This document shows, in pieces, positions 8,948 through 17,190 of a stretch of DNA of 64,000 nucleotides. Origin of the DNA: an uncultured Sanguibacteroides sp. (lineage in GTDB: Bacteria > Bacteroidota > Bacteroidia > Bacteroidales > Marinifilaceae); the NCBI RefSeq assembly GCF_900543425.1, contig NZ_UQRQ01000002.1:62001-126000 (forward strand), in the 5' to 3' direction. The notes below the pieces were generated by a model. That model saw nothing but the letters and a program-made list of their open reading frames with translations, did no database searches and was not told where the DNA came from. How positions within the stretch are numbered: the stretch's first letter is position 1; each line of letters starts with the position of its first letter. The position numbers and the translations under genes were made by a program.

Positions 8948-9634
8948 ATGTCAAAAGAGAAACAAAAACACGGAGATGGCTTCGAACAGATAGAAGAAGT
9001 TACGATATCAACCGAACAATTCATTGAGAAAAATCAGAATTTATTAATCAAAATCATCATTGTAATTATCGTTGTAATCGGTGTTGTGCTGGGATACCAC
9101 AAGTTCTACAAGCAACCTCTCGCTAAAGAGGCTATGAATCAAATGTTCAAGGCTGAAAATCTTTTTGAAAGAGATTCATTCAACTTAGCTCTTAACGGAG
9201 AGGGAGATGTTCTTGGTTTCCTTGATATCATCGAAAAATACGGTTCAACGCCAAGCGGTAACTTAGCAAACTATTATGCCGGATTGTGTTACCTCTATAA
9301 CGGAGATTACAATAATGCCATTAAATATTTAGAGAAATTTTCATCTAACGATTTTGTATTCAAATCATTAGCAAAATCAAATATCGGAGATGCCTACATG
9401 CAGTTAGGCGATTACAAAAAGGCAGCCGATTATTACAAAAAAGCGGCTAACGAAGATACGAATGAATTGACAGCTCCCATCATTTTAATGAAAGCAGGAC
9501 TTGCTTTCGAAAAAGCGAACGATTACAAGTCGGCTTTAACAATGTACGAGAGGATAGAAAAGGAATTTATCTCTTCGATGGAGTTCCGCGATATCGAGAA
9601 ATACATCACGCGAGCCAAAGAGAAAATAAAATAA
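8948..9634 (+). CDS. Membrane-anchored tetratricopeptide-repeat protein (YfgM-like)
   Basis: A 228-residue protein with a charged N-terminus, one transmembrane helix (about residues 32-50, NLLIKIIIVIIVVIGVVLGY) and TPR units after it. The clearest units are near LANYYAGLCYLYNGDYNNAIKY, KSNIGDAYMQLGDYKKAADYY and the following alpha-hairpin. The architecture matches small Bacteroidota proteins found next to recF, presumably with the TPR part in the periplasm as a protein-binding scaffold. It is a single-gene transcript with a promoter at 8895 and a strong terminator at 9653. Confidence 0.8.
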   Translation: MSKEKQKHGDGFEQIEEVTISTEQFIEKNQNLLIKIIIVIIVVIGVVLGYHKFYKQPLAKEAMNQMFKAENLFERDSFNLALNGEGDVLGFLDIIEKYGSTPSGNLANYYAGLCYLYNGDYNNAIKYLEKFSSNDFVFKSLAKSNIGDAYMQLGDYKKAADYYKKAANEDTNELTAPIILMKAGLAFEKANDYKSALTMYERIEKEFISSMEFRDIEKYITRAKEKIK

Positions 9635-9652
9635 TATCTTTTGATCTCAAAT

Positions 9653-9682
9653 AAAAAATCCCCGGAATTCCGGGGATTTTTT
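9653..9682. terminator. Bidirectional intrinsic terminator
   Basis: A 30-base perfect palindrome: a GC core CCCCGG/CCGGGG around AATT, flanked by an A-run on the left and a T-run on the right. It sits between the convergent TPR gene (ends 9634) and pyk (ends 9689) and can serve both strands. Confidence 0.9.
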
Positions 9683-9688
9683 TATTAT

Positions 9689-11089
9689 TCAATGAATCTC
9701 TCCGATTTTACATACTTCAATAAAAGAGGCACCTTTACCATGCCCGAAGCTTCCTCCCACAACAACGACATAATCATCAGCATGAATTCCTCTTTTCGTT
9801 AACATCGCCGGTAGGTCGTTCATAAATTCATCACGAGACATCGGTTTTTCGGTAAAATAAGGATAAATACCGAAAGAGAGAGCAAGCTCCCGCATCACTT
9901 GATCGTTATAGCAACGCGCAAACACAGGCAAATCTCCCCGGAAAGCAGACAAATAGCGTGCGGTACGCCCTGACAACGTATCCACGACAATAGCTTTTAC
10001 CGGCAAGACCGTGGCTGTTTTGACAGCAGCACGAGCCAACGCCGCCGTAATTTCATTATTAATCCGGACCAGACTCCGACCCGCATCCGGAGCCACGGAA
10101 CATTCGTTTTCCTCCGCCACATTTCTCATTACGGTGACAGCCTCTACCGGATAAGCCCCATAAGCCGTCTCCCCACTCAACATGATAGCATCCGTTCCCA
10201 TGTAAATAGCATTGGCAATATCGCTAATTTCAGCCCGGGTAGGTCTCGGGTGTTCTATCATCGTATGAAGCATCTGAGTGGCAATAATCACGGGCTTTTT
10301 ACTTTCGATGCATTTATTTACGATATAACGCTGAATACGAGGTATTTTCTCTGCCTCAATTTCAATTCCCAGGTCTCCCCGGGCAACCATCACCCCATAG
10401 GCATAATCCAAAATCTCGTCGATGTTATCAACTCCTTCCTGGTTTTCAATTTTAGCGATGATCTTTATCTTACTCTGTCGTGCGTCCAATATCTGTTGTA
10501 CCGCTATCACGTCCTCCTTATTACGTACAAAGGAGTGGGCAATAAAATCCACGTTATTATCTATTGCAAAATTGATAAACAACTTATCCTTATCGCTTAA
10601 GGATTGCAATTTCAAATTAGCCCCGGGCACATTCACGCTTTTCCGATCCTTTATCATGGCTTCATTGGTTGCCATTACCTCCAGATAGTGTGCATATTTT
10701 TCCACGACGACCAATTCGACATCTCCATCGTCGATTAAAATACGATCTCCGGTTTTAATATCATCCGCAAAATAAGGATAAGATACATGGATTAATTTTC
10801 CCTCCATCTTTAAATCCACATCTCCCGTAAGAAACAGGCACTCTCCTTTTTCTACCTGAAAAGGAGTATCAACTGACACGGTCCTTACTTCCGGCCCTTT
10901 CGTATCGACCAAAATAGCGATATCTCCGGATACGGTACGAACATTATCTATCACTTTCTTTGCCTGTTCTATATTCTGATGAGCCGTATTCAAACGAACT
11001 ACATTCATTCCTGCACGATACAGATTTTGTAAAAAATCCACATCACATCTTTTATCCGATATGGTTGCTACAATCTTTGTTTTCTTCAT
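9689..11089 (-). CDS. pyk: Pyruvate kinase
   Basis: A 466-residue glycolytic enzyme converting phosphoenolpyruvate and ADP to pyruvate and ATP. Diagnostic segments are the N-terminal TKIVATISDKR and NVVRLNTAH, IIAKIENQEG with the catalytic Lys, VMVARGDLGIEI, and ATQMLHTMIEHPRPTRAE, followed by DAIMLSGETAYGAYP. The C-terminal domain (about 340-466) is the regulatory alpha/beta domain. Length is at the short end for bacterial type enzymes. It stands alone between a terminator and aroQ, which lies 113 bases upstream on the same strand. Confidence 0.95.
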   Translation of the reverse strand: MKKTKIVATISDKRCDVDFLQNLYRAGMNVVRLNTAHQNIEQAKKVIDNVRTVSGDIAILVDTKGPEVRTVSVDTPFQVEKGECLFLTGDVDLKMEGKLIHVSYPYFADDIKTGDRILIDDGDVELVVVEKYAHYLEVMATNEAMIKDRKSVNVPGANLKLQSLSDKDKLFINFAIDNNVDFIAHSFVRNKEDVIAVQQILDARQSKIKIIAKIENQEGVDNIDEILDYAYGVMVARGDLGIEIEAEKIPRIQRYIVNKCIESKKPVIIATQMLHTMIEHPRPTRAEISDIANAIYMGTDAIMLSGETAYGAYPVEAVTVMRNVAEENECSVAPDAGRSLVRINNEITAALARAAVKTATVLPVKAIVVDTLSGRTARYLSAFRGDLPVFARCYNDQVMRELALSFGIYPYFTEKPMSRDEFMNDLPAMLTKRGIHADDYVVVVGGSFGHGKGASFIEVCKIGEIH

Positions 11090-11202
11090 ATAAACCGATT
11101 ACTTAACGACATTAATTCTTATCAAAACTTTTCTTTACTCTCTTTTTCTCATATAAAATATCTACGAAAAGAAACAAAAAAAGATTTAGAAAGTTTTCTT
11201 TT

Positions 11203-11616
11203 TTAAAGAAACGCCCGTAACGCCAGCTCGTAGGACTTCAGTCCGAATCCGGCAATAACTCCCCGACAAACCGCTGTCAAATAAGATTTATGCCTAAATT
11301 CTTCCCGTTTGGCCGTGTTAGAAATATGCACCTCAATGACAGGAGTTTCGATTGCGGCAATGGCATCCGCAATGGCAATAGAAGTATGAGTATAGGCCCC
11401 GGCATTCAGTATAACTCCGTCATAAGAAAAACCAACCTCATGTAACTTATCGATCAATTCTCCCTCTATATTGGATTGAAAATAACCGATTGCCACCTCC
11501 GGATATTCTTTCCGCAAAACCTCCAAGTAATCCTCGAAAGAGGTCTCGCCATAAATTGATTTTTCCCTGACACCCAAAAGATTGAGATTGGGTCCATTCA
11601 TAATTAATATTTTCAT
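11203..11616 (-). CDS. aroQ: 3-dehydroquinate dehydratase, type II
   Basis: A 137-residue type II dehydroquinase of the shikimate pathway, normally a dodecamer. The conserved GPNLNLLG (residues 8-15) is followed by the flexible lid with the catalytic Tyr (SIYGE), then FQSNIEGELID, LNAGAYTHTS and the substrate-binding EVHISN. It is slightly shorter than many homologues but complete. The start ATG at 11616 is required for the first beta strand MKILIMNGPN. It is divergent from xerD, as in other Bacteroidales. Confidence 0.95.
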   Translation of the reverse strand: MKILIMNGPNLNLLGVREKSIYGETSFEDYLEVLRKEYPEVAIGYFQSNIEGELIDKLHEVGFSYDGVILNAGAYTHTSIAIADAIAAIETPVIEVHISNTAKREEFRHKSYLTAVCRGVIAGFGLKSYELALRAFL

Positions 11617-11638
11617 ACTTTTCGTTTTTATTCTTCTG

Positions 11639-11646
11639 CAAAATTA
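11639..11646 (-). promoter_or_regulatory. -7 promoter element for aroQ
   Basis: TAATTTTG on the minus strand matches TAnnTTTG and lies 22 bases upstream of the aroQ ATG at 11616. Confidence 0.4.
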
Positions 11647-11879
11647 ACAAAAAACGATCGCAAACAGGCTGTTTTTCCACCAGAATATTAATTTTTTATT
11701 ACGACACCTATCTGAACTTTTTCTTTGTTAAACTTACCAAATGGTGTCGGTCGCATATAAAAATCCCTTATCTTTAGCCATCGAATTTCCCATTTTATCC
11801 TTCATTATTACCTTCATTGAATTGAAGGCAGAGGATATATAGGGCTATATAAACGGACAATATTTAATTTATAAACACG

Positions 11880-12794
11880 ATGACCTGGAATGAAGCGATA
11901 GATAATTTTAAAACGTATTTAACCCTAGAAAAATCTCTTTCAAGCAATTCAGTAGAAGCTTATCTGAACGATATAAAGAAGTTGGCATCCTTCAGCTTAC
12001 AATCTGAACCTCAACTTCAACCCGAAGAGATCACTTATACGATCCTAAACAATCACTTATCCCAATTAAAAGATTCGGGAATTACGGCCAGAAGCCAGGC
12101 CCGAAGTATTTCCAGTATAAAATCTTTTTTTAAATTTCTGATTTACGATGAAGTAATCACCGTCAATCCGGCAACCTCTTTAGATACTCCAAGAATAGGG
12201 AAAACATTACCGTCGGTACTGAGCGTAGAAGAGATCGAAGCCATGATTGATGCGGTTAACCTAAAGAAACCGGAAGGACAACGCAATAAGGCAATCATAG
12301 AGACGTTATACTCCTGCGGACTACGCGTATCGGAACTGGTAAACCTGAAACTTTCCAATATCAATTTCAGGATGGGATACATCAAAATAGAAGGAAAAGG
12401 TAATAAAGAACGTCTGGTACCGTTAAACAACAAAGCAAAAGACGAAATACGGATATACACGAAAACAGACAGGGCTGCCACCCCTAAAGCCAAAGGGTAT
12501 GAAGACATCCTTTTTTTAAATAAAAAAGGAAAAGCTCTTTCGAGAGTAATGGTATTCAACATCATAAAGGAATTAGCCTTAAAAGCAGGTATTAATAAAA
12601 CCGTTTCTCCACATACCCTTCGACACTCGTTTGCCTCTCATCTTGTAAACGGAGGTGCTGACATACGGGCTGTTCAAGATATGCTGGGGCACGAGTCCAT
12701 TCTTACCACGGAAATTTATACCCATCTGGACAATACCTTTTTAAGAGATACGATCATAAATTTCCATCCCAGGGCAAAAAATTCCCGCAAATGA
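11880..12794 (+). CDS. xerD: Site-specific tyrosine recombinase XerD
   Basis: A 304-residue tyrosine recombinase. Residues 1-90 form the SAM-like core-binding domain. The catalytic residues are readable: Arg149 (CGLRVSEL), Lys174, His245 and Arg248 (HTLRHSF), His271 (LGHES) and Tyr280 (EIYTHL). XerC and XerD resolve chromosome dimers at dif. The position beside aroQ matches the xerD locus of other Bacteroidales, so XerD is favoured over XerC. No integrase-type DNA-binding extension, attachment site or phage gene is nearby, so a mobile-element role is unlikely. The 263-base gap to aroQ holds a weak TATCTTTA (11769-11776) that could be the promoter. Confidence 0.9.
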   Translation: MTWNEAIDNFKTYLTLEKSLSSNSVEAYLNDIKKLASFSLQSEPQLQPEEITYTILNNHLSQLKDSGITARSQARSISSIKSFFKFLIYDEVITVNPATSLDTPRIGKTLPSVLSVEEIEAMIDAVNLKKPEGQRNKAIIETLYSCGLRVSELVNLKLSNINFRMGYIKIEGKGNKERLVPLNNKAKDEIRIYTKTDRAATPKAKGYEDILFLNKKGKALSRVMVFNIIKELALKAGINKTVSPHTLRHSFASHLVNGGADIRAVQDMLGHESILTTEIYTHLDNTFLRDTIINFHPRAKNSRK

Positions 12795-12857
12795 TCACTA
12801 TCTTTGTATACTTTTCCTTTTCACATACGAGGGGAAGAGCCTTAATTCAACACGATC

Positions 12858-13424
12858 ATGGAAAACAAGCAAGATATTCTCAAAAAATTAGGAAGTAACG
12901 ATATCGAACAGGTAGTGGAAGCAATAGAACGGATTAAAACAGAGGGAGATCTGTCTATTATTCCGGAATTACTGGACATTTTACTCCTATGCAAAGAGCC
13001 TGTCATTATCACCAACATTACCTCCCTTCTCTCCGACATCAAAGATTCGGGATTCAAAACCATCCTGATGGAAAAACTGATTCAGGCATCCAATGACTCC
13101 GAAAAATCAAATCTATTACGTATATGCTGGGAATCGGCCATTGATTTTTCCGAATACATTGATGTATTTCTGGACATTCTCCTGAAAGATGATTTCATTT
13201 CAGCCCTGGAAGCATCGACCGTCATCGAGAATCTATCGGATAATCTACCCGAAGAAAAAATAAAAGGAGCCATAGAACAAATAAAAGCATTACCGGCAGA
13301 CGACGATAAGGCCTTCCTGTTTGAAAGTGTTCTTTCCCATCTGGAAGAGATGCTTGTATCCCAAAAAGAAAGAGAAGATGATGAAGAAGAACATCATCAT
13401 TGCGGATGTGACGGACATGATTAA
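12858..13424 (+). CDS. Acidic alpha-helical protein with His/Cys-rich C-terminal tail
   Basis: A 188-residue protein I do not recognise by name. It is acidic and helical, with Leu-rich stretches spaced like degenerate HEAT/ARM repeats (for example LSIIPELLDILLLCKEPVII). The last 15 residues form a DDEEEHHHCGCDGHD-like tail: an acidic run, three His, two Cys and a final His, which looks able to bind Zn, Ni or Cu. No signal peptide, so it is cytoplasmic. It lies 63 bases downstream of xerD on the same strand and ends just before an AT-rich hairpin. Function unknown; metal binding is inference from composition. Confidence 0.7.
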   Translation: MENKQDILKKLGSNDIEQVVEAIERIKTEGDLSIIPELLDILLLCKEPVIITNITSLLSDIKDSGFKTILMEKLIQASNDSEKSNLLRICWESAIDFSEYIDVFLDILLKDDFISALEASTVIENLSDNLPEEKIKGAIEQIKALPADDDKAFLFESVLSHLEEMLVSQKEREDDEEEHHHCGCDGHD

Positions 13425-13440
13425 CATTGTAGATTGTAAA

Positions 13441-13470
13441 TTGATTTTTGAATTGTAAATCAAAAATCAA
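13441..13470. terminator. AT-rich hairpin between convergent genes
   Basis: An 11-base perfect stem (TTGATTTTTGA, 13441-13451; complement at 13460-13470) with an 8-base loop. It fills the gap between the convergent 188-residue protein and miaA. The stem is AT-rich and lacks a clean T-run, so termination is plausible but weak. Confidence 0.45.
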
Positions 13471-14388
13471 TCATGTTGTCTTAAGCCAGGTTTTCACCCG
13501 GTCTACTTTTTCATCCAAGGGCATATCTCCGTTCAGCCACTTGATATCAAAACCGTCTCGTTCCATTTTCCTGAACCAGGTCATTTGTCTCTTGGCAAAT
13601 TGGTGGATGGCTATATTTAATTTTTCAACCATTTCATCGTATTCCAAACGACCTATTAAATACAGGGTTATATATTTGTACTCCAAACCGTAATAAATCA
13701 GGTCCTCCGACTTAACTCCCCCATCCAACAATCCTTTCACCTCCTCAATCATTCCATTTTTCAGACGAGCTTGTAACCGTTCGGTTATTCGTTGTCTCCG
13801 TTTCTCACGATCAAACAAAACTCCTACAATCAAAGATCGTATTTCGGGGAACGCACCCTCTTCCGGTTCATGAGTAAGATAATATTCGGCAATCTCTATA
13901 CCCCGAATAGCCCGTTTTACCGTATCCGTATCCGTCGTATTATGTAATGTTTTATAAGAAGCTAATATCTCTGTCAACTCAGCTAACGATTTAGAAGCTA
14001 AGCGAGCCCTTAATTCCGTATTTTCGGGAACCGGAGTCATACGATAAGCTTTCAGTATGGATTCCACGTACAATCCGCTCCCTCCGCACAATACAGGAAA
14101 TACATTCCTGCTCTTGCAATCTTCCCACACTTTCAAAAAATCCTGCTGGTATTCAAAAAGATTATACCGATAACCCGCATCTGCAATATCCATCAAATGA
14201 TAAGGAATAAGACGTCCCTCGTATTCATATTCGGACAAATCCTTACCCGTACCGATATCCATACCTCGGTATATTTGACGCGAATCAGCCGAAATAACCT
14301 CTCCGTTTAACTCTGCCGCCAACCTAACTGCCAACGCCGTCTTTCCCGTGGCAGTTGCCCCGACTATACTCAGTAAATTATAATCCAT
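13471..14388 (-). CDS. miaA: tRNA dimethylallyltransferase
   Basis: About 305 residues. MiaA adds a dimethylallyl group to N6 of A37 in tRNAs reading UNN codons. Seen are the P-loop GATATGKTALAV, the DSRQIYRGMDIGTG motif with the catalytic Asp, and downstream GGSGLYVESIL, plus the C-terminal QFAKRQMTWFRK tRNA-binding helix. The frame can start ten codons earlier at 14418, but a -7 box at 14427-14434 would then leave almost no leader, whereas the ATG at 14388 puts the P-loop at the family's usual distance. It is convergent with the 188-residue gene. Confidence 0.93.
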   Translation of the reverse strand: MDYNLLSIVGATATGKTALAVRLAAELNGEVISADSRQIYRGMDIGTGKDLSEYEYEGRLIPYHLMDIADAGYRYNLFEYQQDFLKVWEDCKSRNVFPVLCGGSGLYVESILKAYRMTPVPENTELRARLASKSLAELTEILASYKTLHNTTDTDTVKRAIRGIEIAEYYLTHEPEEGAFPEIRSLIVGVLFDREKRRQRITERLQARLKNGMIEEVKGLLDGGVKSEDLIYYGLEYKYITLYLIGRLEYDEMVEKLNIAIHQFAKRQMTWFRKMERDGFDIKWLNGDMPLDEKVDRVKTWLKTT

Positions 14389-14426
14389 AGTTCCTATAAC
14401 ATTCCAAAACCTTTTCAATGGGTTTT

Positions 14427-14434
14427 CAAATTTA
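14427..14434 (-). promoter_or_regulatory. -7 promoter element for miaA
   Basis: TAAATTTG on the minus strand matches TAnnTTTG. The predicted start of transcription is near 14420, which supports the ATG at 14388 over the one at 14418. Confidence 0.45.
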
Positions 14435-14497
14435 ATTTATTTTTTTGAATCCCTTAGATTAATTTCAAAATTAACATGGAGGAAAGGAGGAAAATAG

Positions 14498-14505
14498 TAT
14501 ATTTG
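14498..14505 (+). promoter_or_regulatory. -7 promoter element for the GNAT gene
   Basis: TATATTTG matches TAnnTTTG exactly, 51 bases upstream of the ATG at 14556. Confidence 0.45.
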
Positions 14506-14555
14506 GATGCTGATAAAAAAATAGATTAGAAATAAACTCATAAAATCATCAACTT

Positions 14556-15077
14556 ATGATCAATGACGAAACAATTCGACTAAGACCATTAGAACCCGAA
14601 GATTTGGAATGCCTTTATAAATGGGAAAACGATATGGATCTATGGGAAGTAAGCGATACCTTAACCCCATTTTCCTTATTCACGCTAAAGAAATACATCG
14701 AAAGTTCCCATCTGGACATTTACACGACCAAGCAACTTCGTCTCATGGTTGAACTTATAGATCCGGTGACTCCCGTGGGGTTAGTTGATCTATATGATTT
14801 TGACCCTTACCATCAACGGGCAGGAATCGGAGTTATGATTCACAACAGCGAATACCGAAAAAAAGGTTATGCGACATCCGCCATTCGTTTAATGCTCGAT
14901 TACTGTTTTGAAACATTAGGCCTCAATCAGGTATACAGTAGTGTTCCCAGCGGCAATATCGGTAGCCGGAAACTTTTTGAAAAATTAGGTTTCGAGCAGA
15001 CGGGCTATCGTAAAGACTGGCTTCGCAGAGGTAATGAATGGGAAGATGTTGTTTATTTCCAATTACTTAATCGATAA
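14556..15077 (+). CDS. GNAT-family N-acetyltransferase (RimJ/SpeG-like)
   Basis: A 173-residue single-domain GNAT enzyme. The N-terminus (IRLRPLEPEDLECLYKWEND) is typical of the RimJ/RimL and SpeG branch. The acetyl-CoA-binding segment is IGVMIHNSEYRKKGYATSAI, followed by a helix and VPSGNIGSRKLFEKLGF. It transfers an acetyl group from acetyl-CoA to a primary amine; the substrate (polyamine, ribosomal N-terminus or antibiotic) cannot be told. It has its own promoter; the next plus-strand gene starts 79 bases downstream. Confidence 0.88.
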   Translation: MINDETIRLRPLEPEDLECLYKWENDMDLWEVSDTLTPFSLFTLKKYIESSHLDIYTTKQLRLMVELIDPVTPVGLVDLYDFDPYHQRAGIGVMIHNSEYRKKGYATSAIRLMLDYCFETLGLNQVYSSVPSGNIGSRKLFEKLGFEQTGYRKDWLRRGNEWEDVVYFQLLNR

Positions 15078-15156
15078 TAATCAAAAAAAATATCAGGAAG
15101 CTGTCGAATCTGAAACAGCTTCCTATTTTTATTTCTACACGTCATATCTTTATACT

Positions 15157-17163
15157 ATGAACAAAAAAATCCTTAAGCATTCATTATTTATGGTGTGTTT
15201 ATTTGCCGGCTTAACAACCCGAGCTTCCATACCGGAAGAAACCATCCAGACAACGATTACAGCAATTCAGTCAAAAGGAGATACAGATAAACAACTCGTA
15301 GAGGCTGGAGTCAGACAAGTAGCTCGCCTCTGGCAAACAGAGGATGGGAACGCAAACGATTTCCAATCCTTTTGTATCAAAAATTATCTTACGGATCCCG
15401 TAACCAAACAACGGGTTTTCGAAAAGATCAGTAACTATTTTGAAGCTTTGTGGGGACATTTCAATGAAATAACCCTACAATTACAATTGAACCTTCATCA
15501 AGATAACGGGCCTTTAGACGAAATTGATCCCATGTTCGGCGCTTACAGTCCCGGTTCTCACCTGATTAACGATTTTTACGCAAATAAAATCGGTTTTATT
15601 ATCGCATTGAATTTTCCGGAAGTTCCCTTAAAAGTGAAAGAGACTCTCGGAACCAACCGACAGGCTTGGGCTTATGCCCGCCTGGGAGACATTTTCACCT
15701 CCAGAGTTCCTTCCGAATTAATCCAAGCTCAAGTAAAATCGGAGAGCGATGCAGATGTTTATATATCCGATTACAACATATACATGGGACACGTGTTGAA
15801 TGCCAGGGGGAAAAAACTATTCCCGGAAGATAAGATTCTACTCTCGCATTGGAATCTCCGGGATGAAATTAAGGCGAATTATAATAAAGGAAAAGAGGGA
15901 TTGGATAAACAACGCACCGTATACGAAGTCATGAAGCGAATCATCACGCAAGAGATTCCCACGCAAGTAATCAACTCCGGAACGTACGATTGGAACCCCT
16001 ATTCCAATACCATCAGCTCCAACGGCGAGCCAACCACCGTAATCCCCGAAGATACGGAACGTTACCAGCGGATGTTAAATAATTTTCATGCCGTTAAAGC
16101 CATAGATCCTTACACGGGTAAAAACTTTATCGAACGAAAATTCTCCGGGGAGATGGAAATATCCCTTAACGATGTCAAAACCCTATTTACCCAATTTCTA
16201 ACCGCACCGGAATTAAAAGCCGTAGGAAAAATCATATCCAAACGACTCGGACGTAAATTAGAGGCTTATGACATCTGGTATGACGGATTTAAGGCAAGAA
16301 GTAACCTGGACGAAACAAAATTAGACGCCCAGACCCAGCAACTTTACCCGGATGCTGCCGCATTTAAAGCCGGACTTCCCGATATCCTCATCAAATTAGG
16401 ATTCACTCCCGAAAGGGCTGACTATATTTGTGATAAAATTGCCGTCGATGCAGCGAGAGGCTCCGGACATGCCTGGGGGGCAGCCATGAAAGGACAACAA
16501 TCACACCTGCGTACCCGTATTCCGGCAAAAGGAATGGATTACAAAGGGTATAACATTGCCGTCCATGAATTCGGACACAACGTGGAACAAACACTCTCTA
16601 TGTACGATGTGGACAATTTCATGATGAGCGGTGTCCCCAATACCGCCTTCACGGAAGCCCTTGCTTTTATTTTCCAGAAACGGGATCTTCAATTATTAGG
16701 AATCGAAGACCATAATCCGGAAAAGGAAGACATGGACGTATTGGATAAATTCTGGAGTTTATACGAGATCATGGGAGTTTCGATGTTAGACATTGCCACC
16801 TGGGAATGGATGTATGCTCATCCCGATGCAACAGCATCCGAATTAAGAGATGCCGTTATCTCCCTTTCAAAAGAGATATGGAACACATATTACGCTCCGG
16901 TATTCGGAAAGAAAGACGAAACGATCTTAGCTATTTATTCCCATATGATCAGTTATCCCCTCTACTTATCAGCTTACGCGTTCGGACAGATCATAGAATT
17001 CCAACTGGAAGATTATCTGAACGGTAAAAACTTCTCTCGGGAAGTAGACCGTATTTTCAGGCTCGGACGCCTTACTCCCAACGAATGGATGTTACAGGCT
17101 ACCGGGCACGATTTAAGTGTAGAGCCCATGGTAAAAGCCGCTCAAAAAATAATAAACAAATGA
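15157..17163 (+). CDS. Secreted gluzincin-type zinc metallopeptidase
   Basis: About 668 residues from ATG 15157; the open frame runs back to 15034 into the GNAT gene, but the 15157 start gives a clean signal peptide (MNKKILKHSLFMVCLFAGLT, cleavage near ARAS/RAS). The zinc site is HEFGH at residues 470-474, preceded by IAV, with a Glu (TAFTEALAF) about 30 residues after the first His, as in gluzincins such as the M3 thimet-oligopeptidase family. The large helical N-terminal part would cover the cleft. It is presumably periplasmic, cleaving peptides; substrate unknown. A terminator follows immediately. Confidence 0.75.
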   Translation: MNKKILKHSLFMVCLFAGLTTRASIPEETIQTTITAIQSKGDTDKQLVEAGVRQVARLWQTEDGNANDFQSFCIKNYLTDPVTKQRVFEKISNYFEALWGHFNEITLQLQLNLHQDNGPLDEIDPMFGAYSPGSHLINDFYANKIGFIIALNFPEVPLKVKETLGTNRQAWAYARLGDIFTSRVPSELIQAQVKSESDADVYISDYNIYMGHVLNARGKKLFPEDKILLSHWNLRDEIKANYNKGKEGLDKQRTVYEVMKRIITQEIPTQVINSGTYDWNPYSNTISSNGEPTTVIPEDTERYQRMLNNFHAVKAIDPYTGKNFIERKFSGEMEISLNDVKTLFTQFLTAPELKAVGKIISKRLGRKLEAYDIWYDGFKARSNLDETKLDAQTQQLYPDAAAFKAGLPDILIKLGFTPERADYICDKIAVDAARGSGHAWGAAMKGQQSHLRTRIPAKGMDYKGYNIAVHEFGHNVEQTLSMYDVDNFMMSGVPNTAFTEALAFIFQKRDLQLLGIEDHNPEKEDMDVLDKFWSLYEIMGVSMLDIATWEWMYAHPDATASELRDAVISLSKEIWNTYYAPVFGKKDETILAIYSHMISYPLYLSAYAFGQIIEFQLEDYLNGKNFSREVDRIFRLGRLTPNEWMLQATGHDLSVEPMVKAAQKIINK

Positions 17164-17166
17164 AAA

Positions 17167-17190
17167 AAAGAGGCTTTTTCAAGCCTCTTT
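17167..17190. terminator. Bidirectional terminator overlapping the end of clpC
   Basis: A 10-base stem AAAGAGGCTT/AAGCCTCTTT with a TTTC loop, with A and T runs on either side. It begins 4 bases after the peptidase stop. The right arm contains the last codons of clpC (stop at 17179-17181), so the clpC reading frame ends inside the hairpin. Confidence 0.85.

Noticed and set aside
12143..12565. A 140-codon antisense frame in xerD
   Set aside because: Shadow of the xerD catalytic domain.
11880..12794. Integrase of a phage or conjugative element
   Set aside because: The neighbours are housekeeping genes, no attachment-site repeats or mobility genes are seen, and the protein has the length and motifs of XerD.
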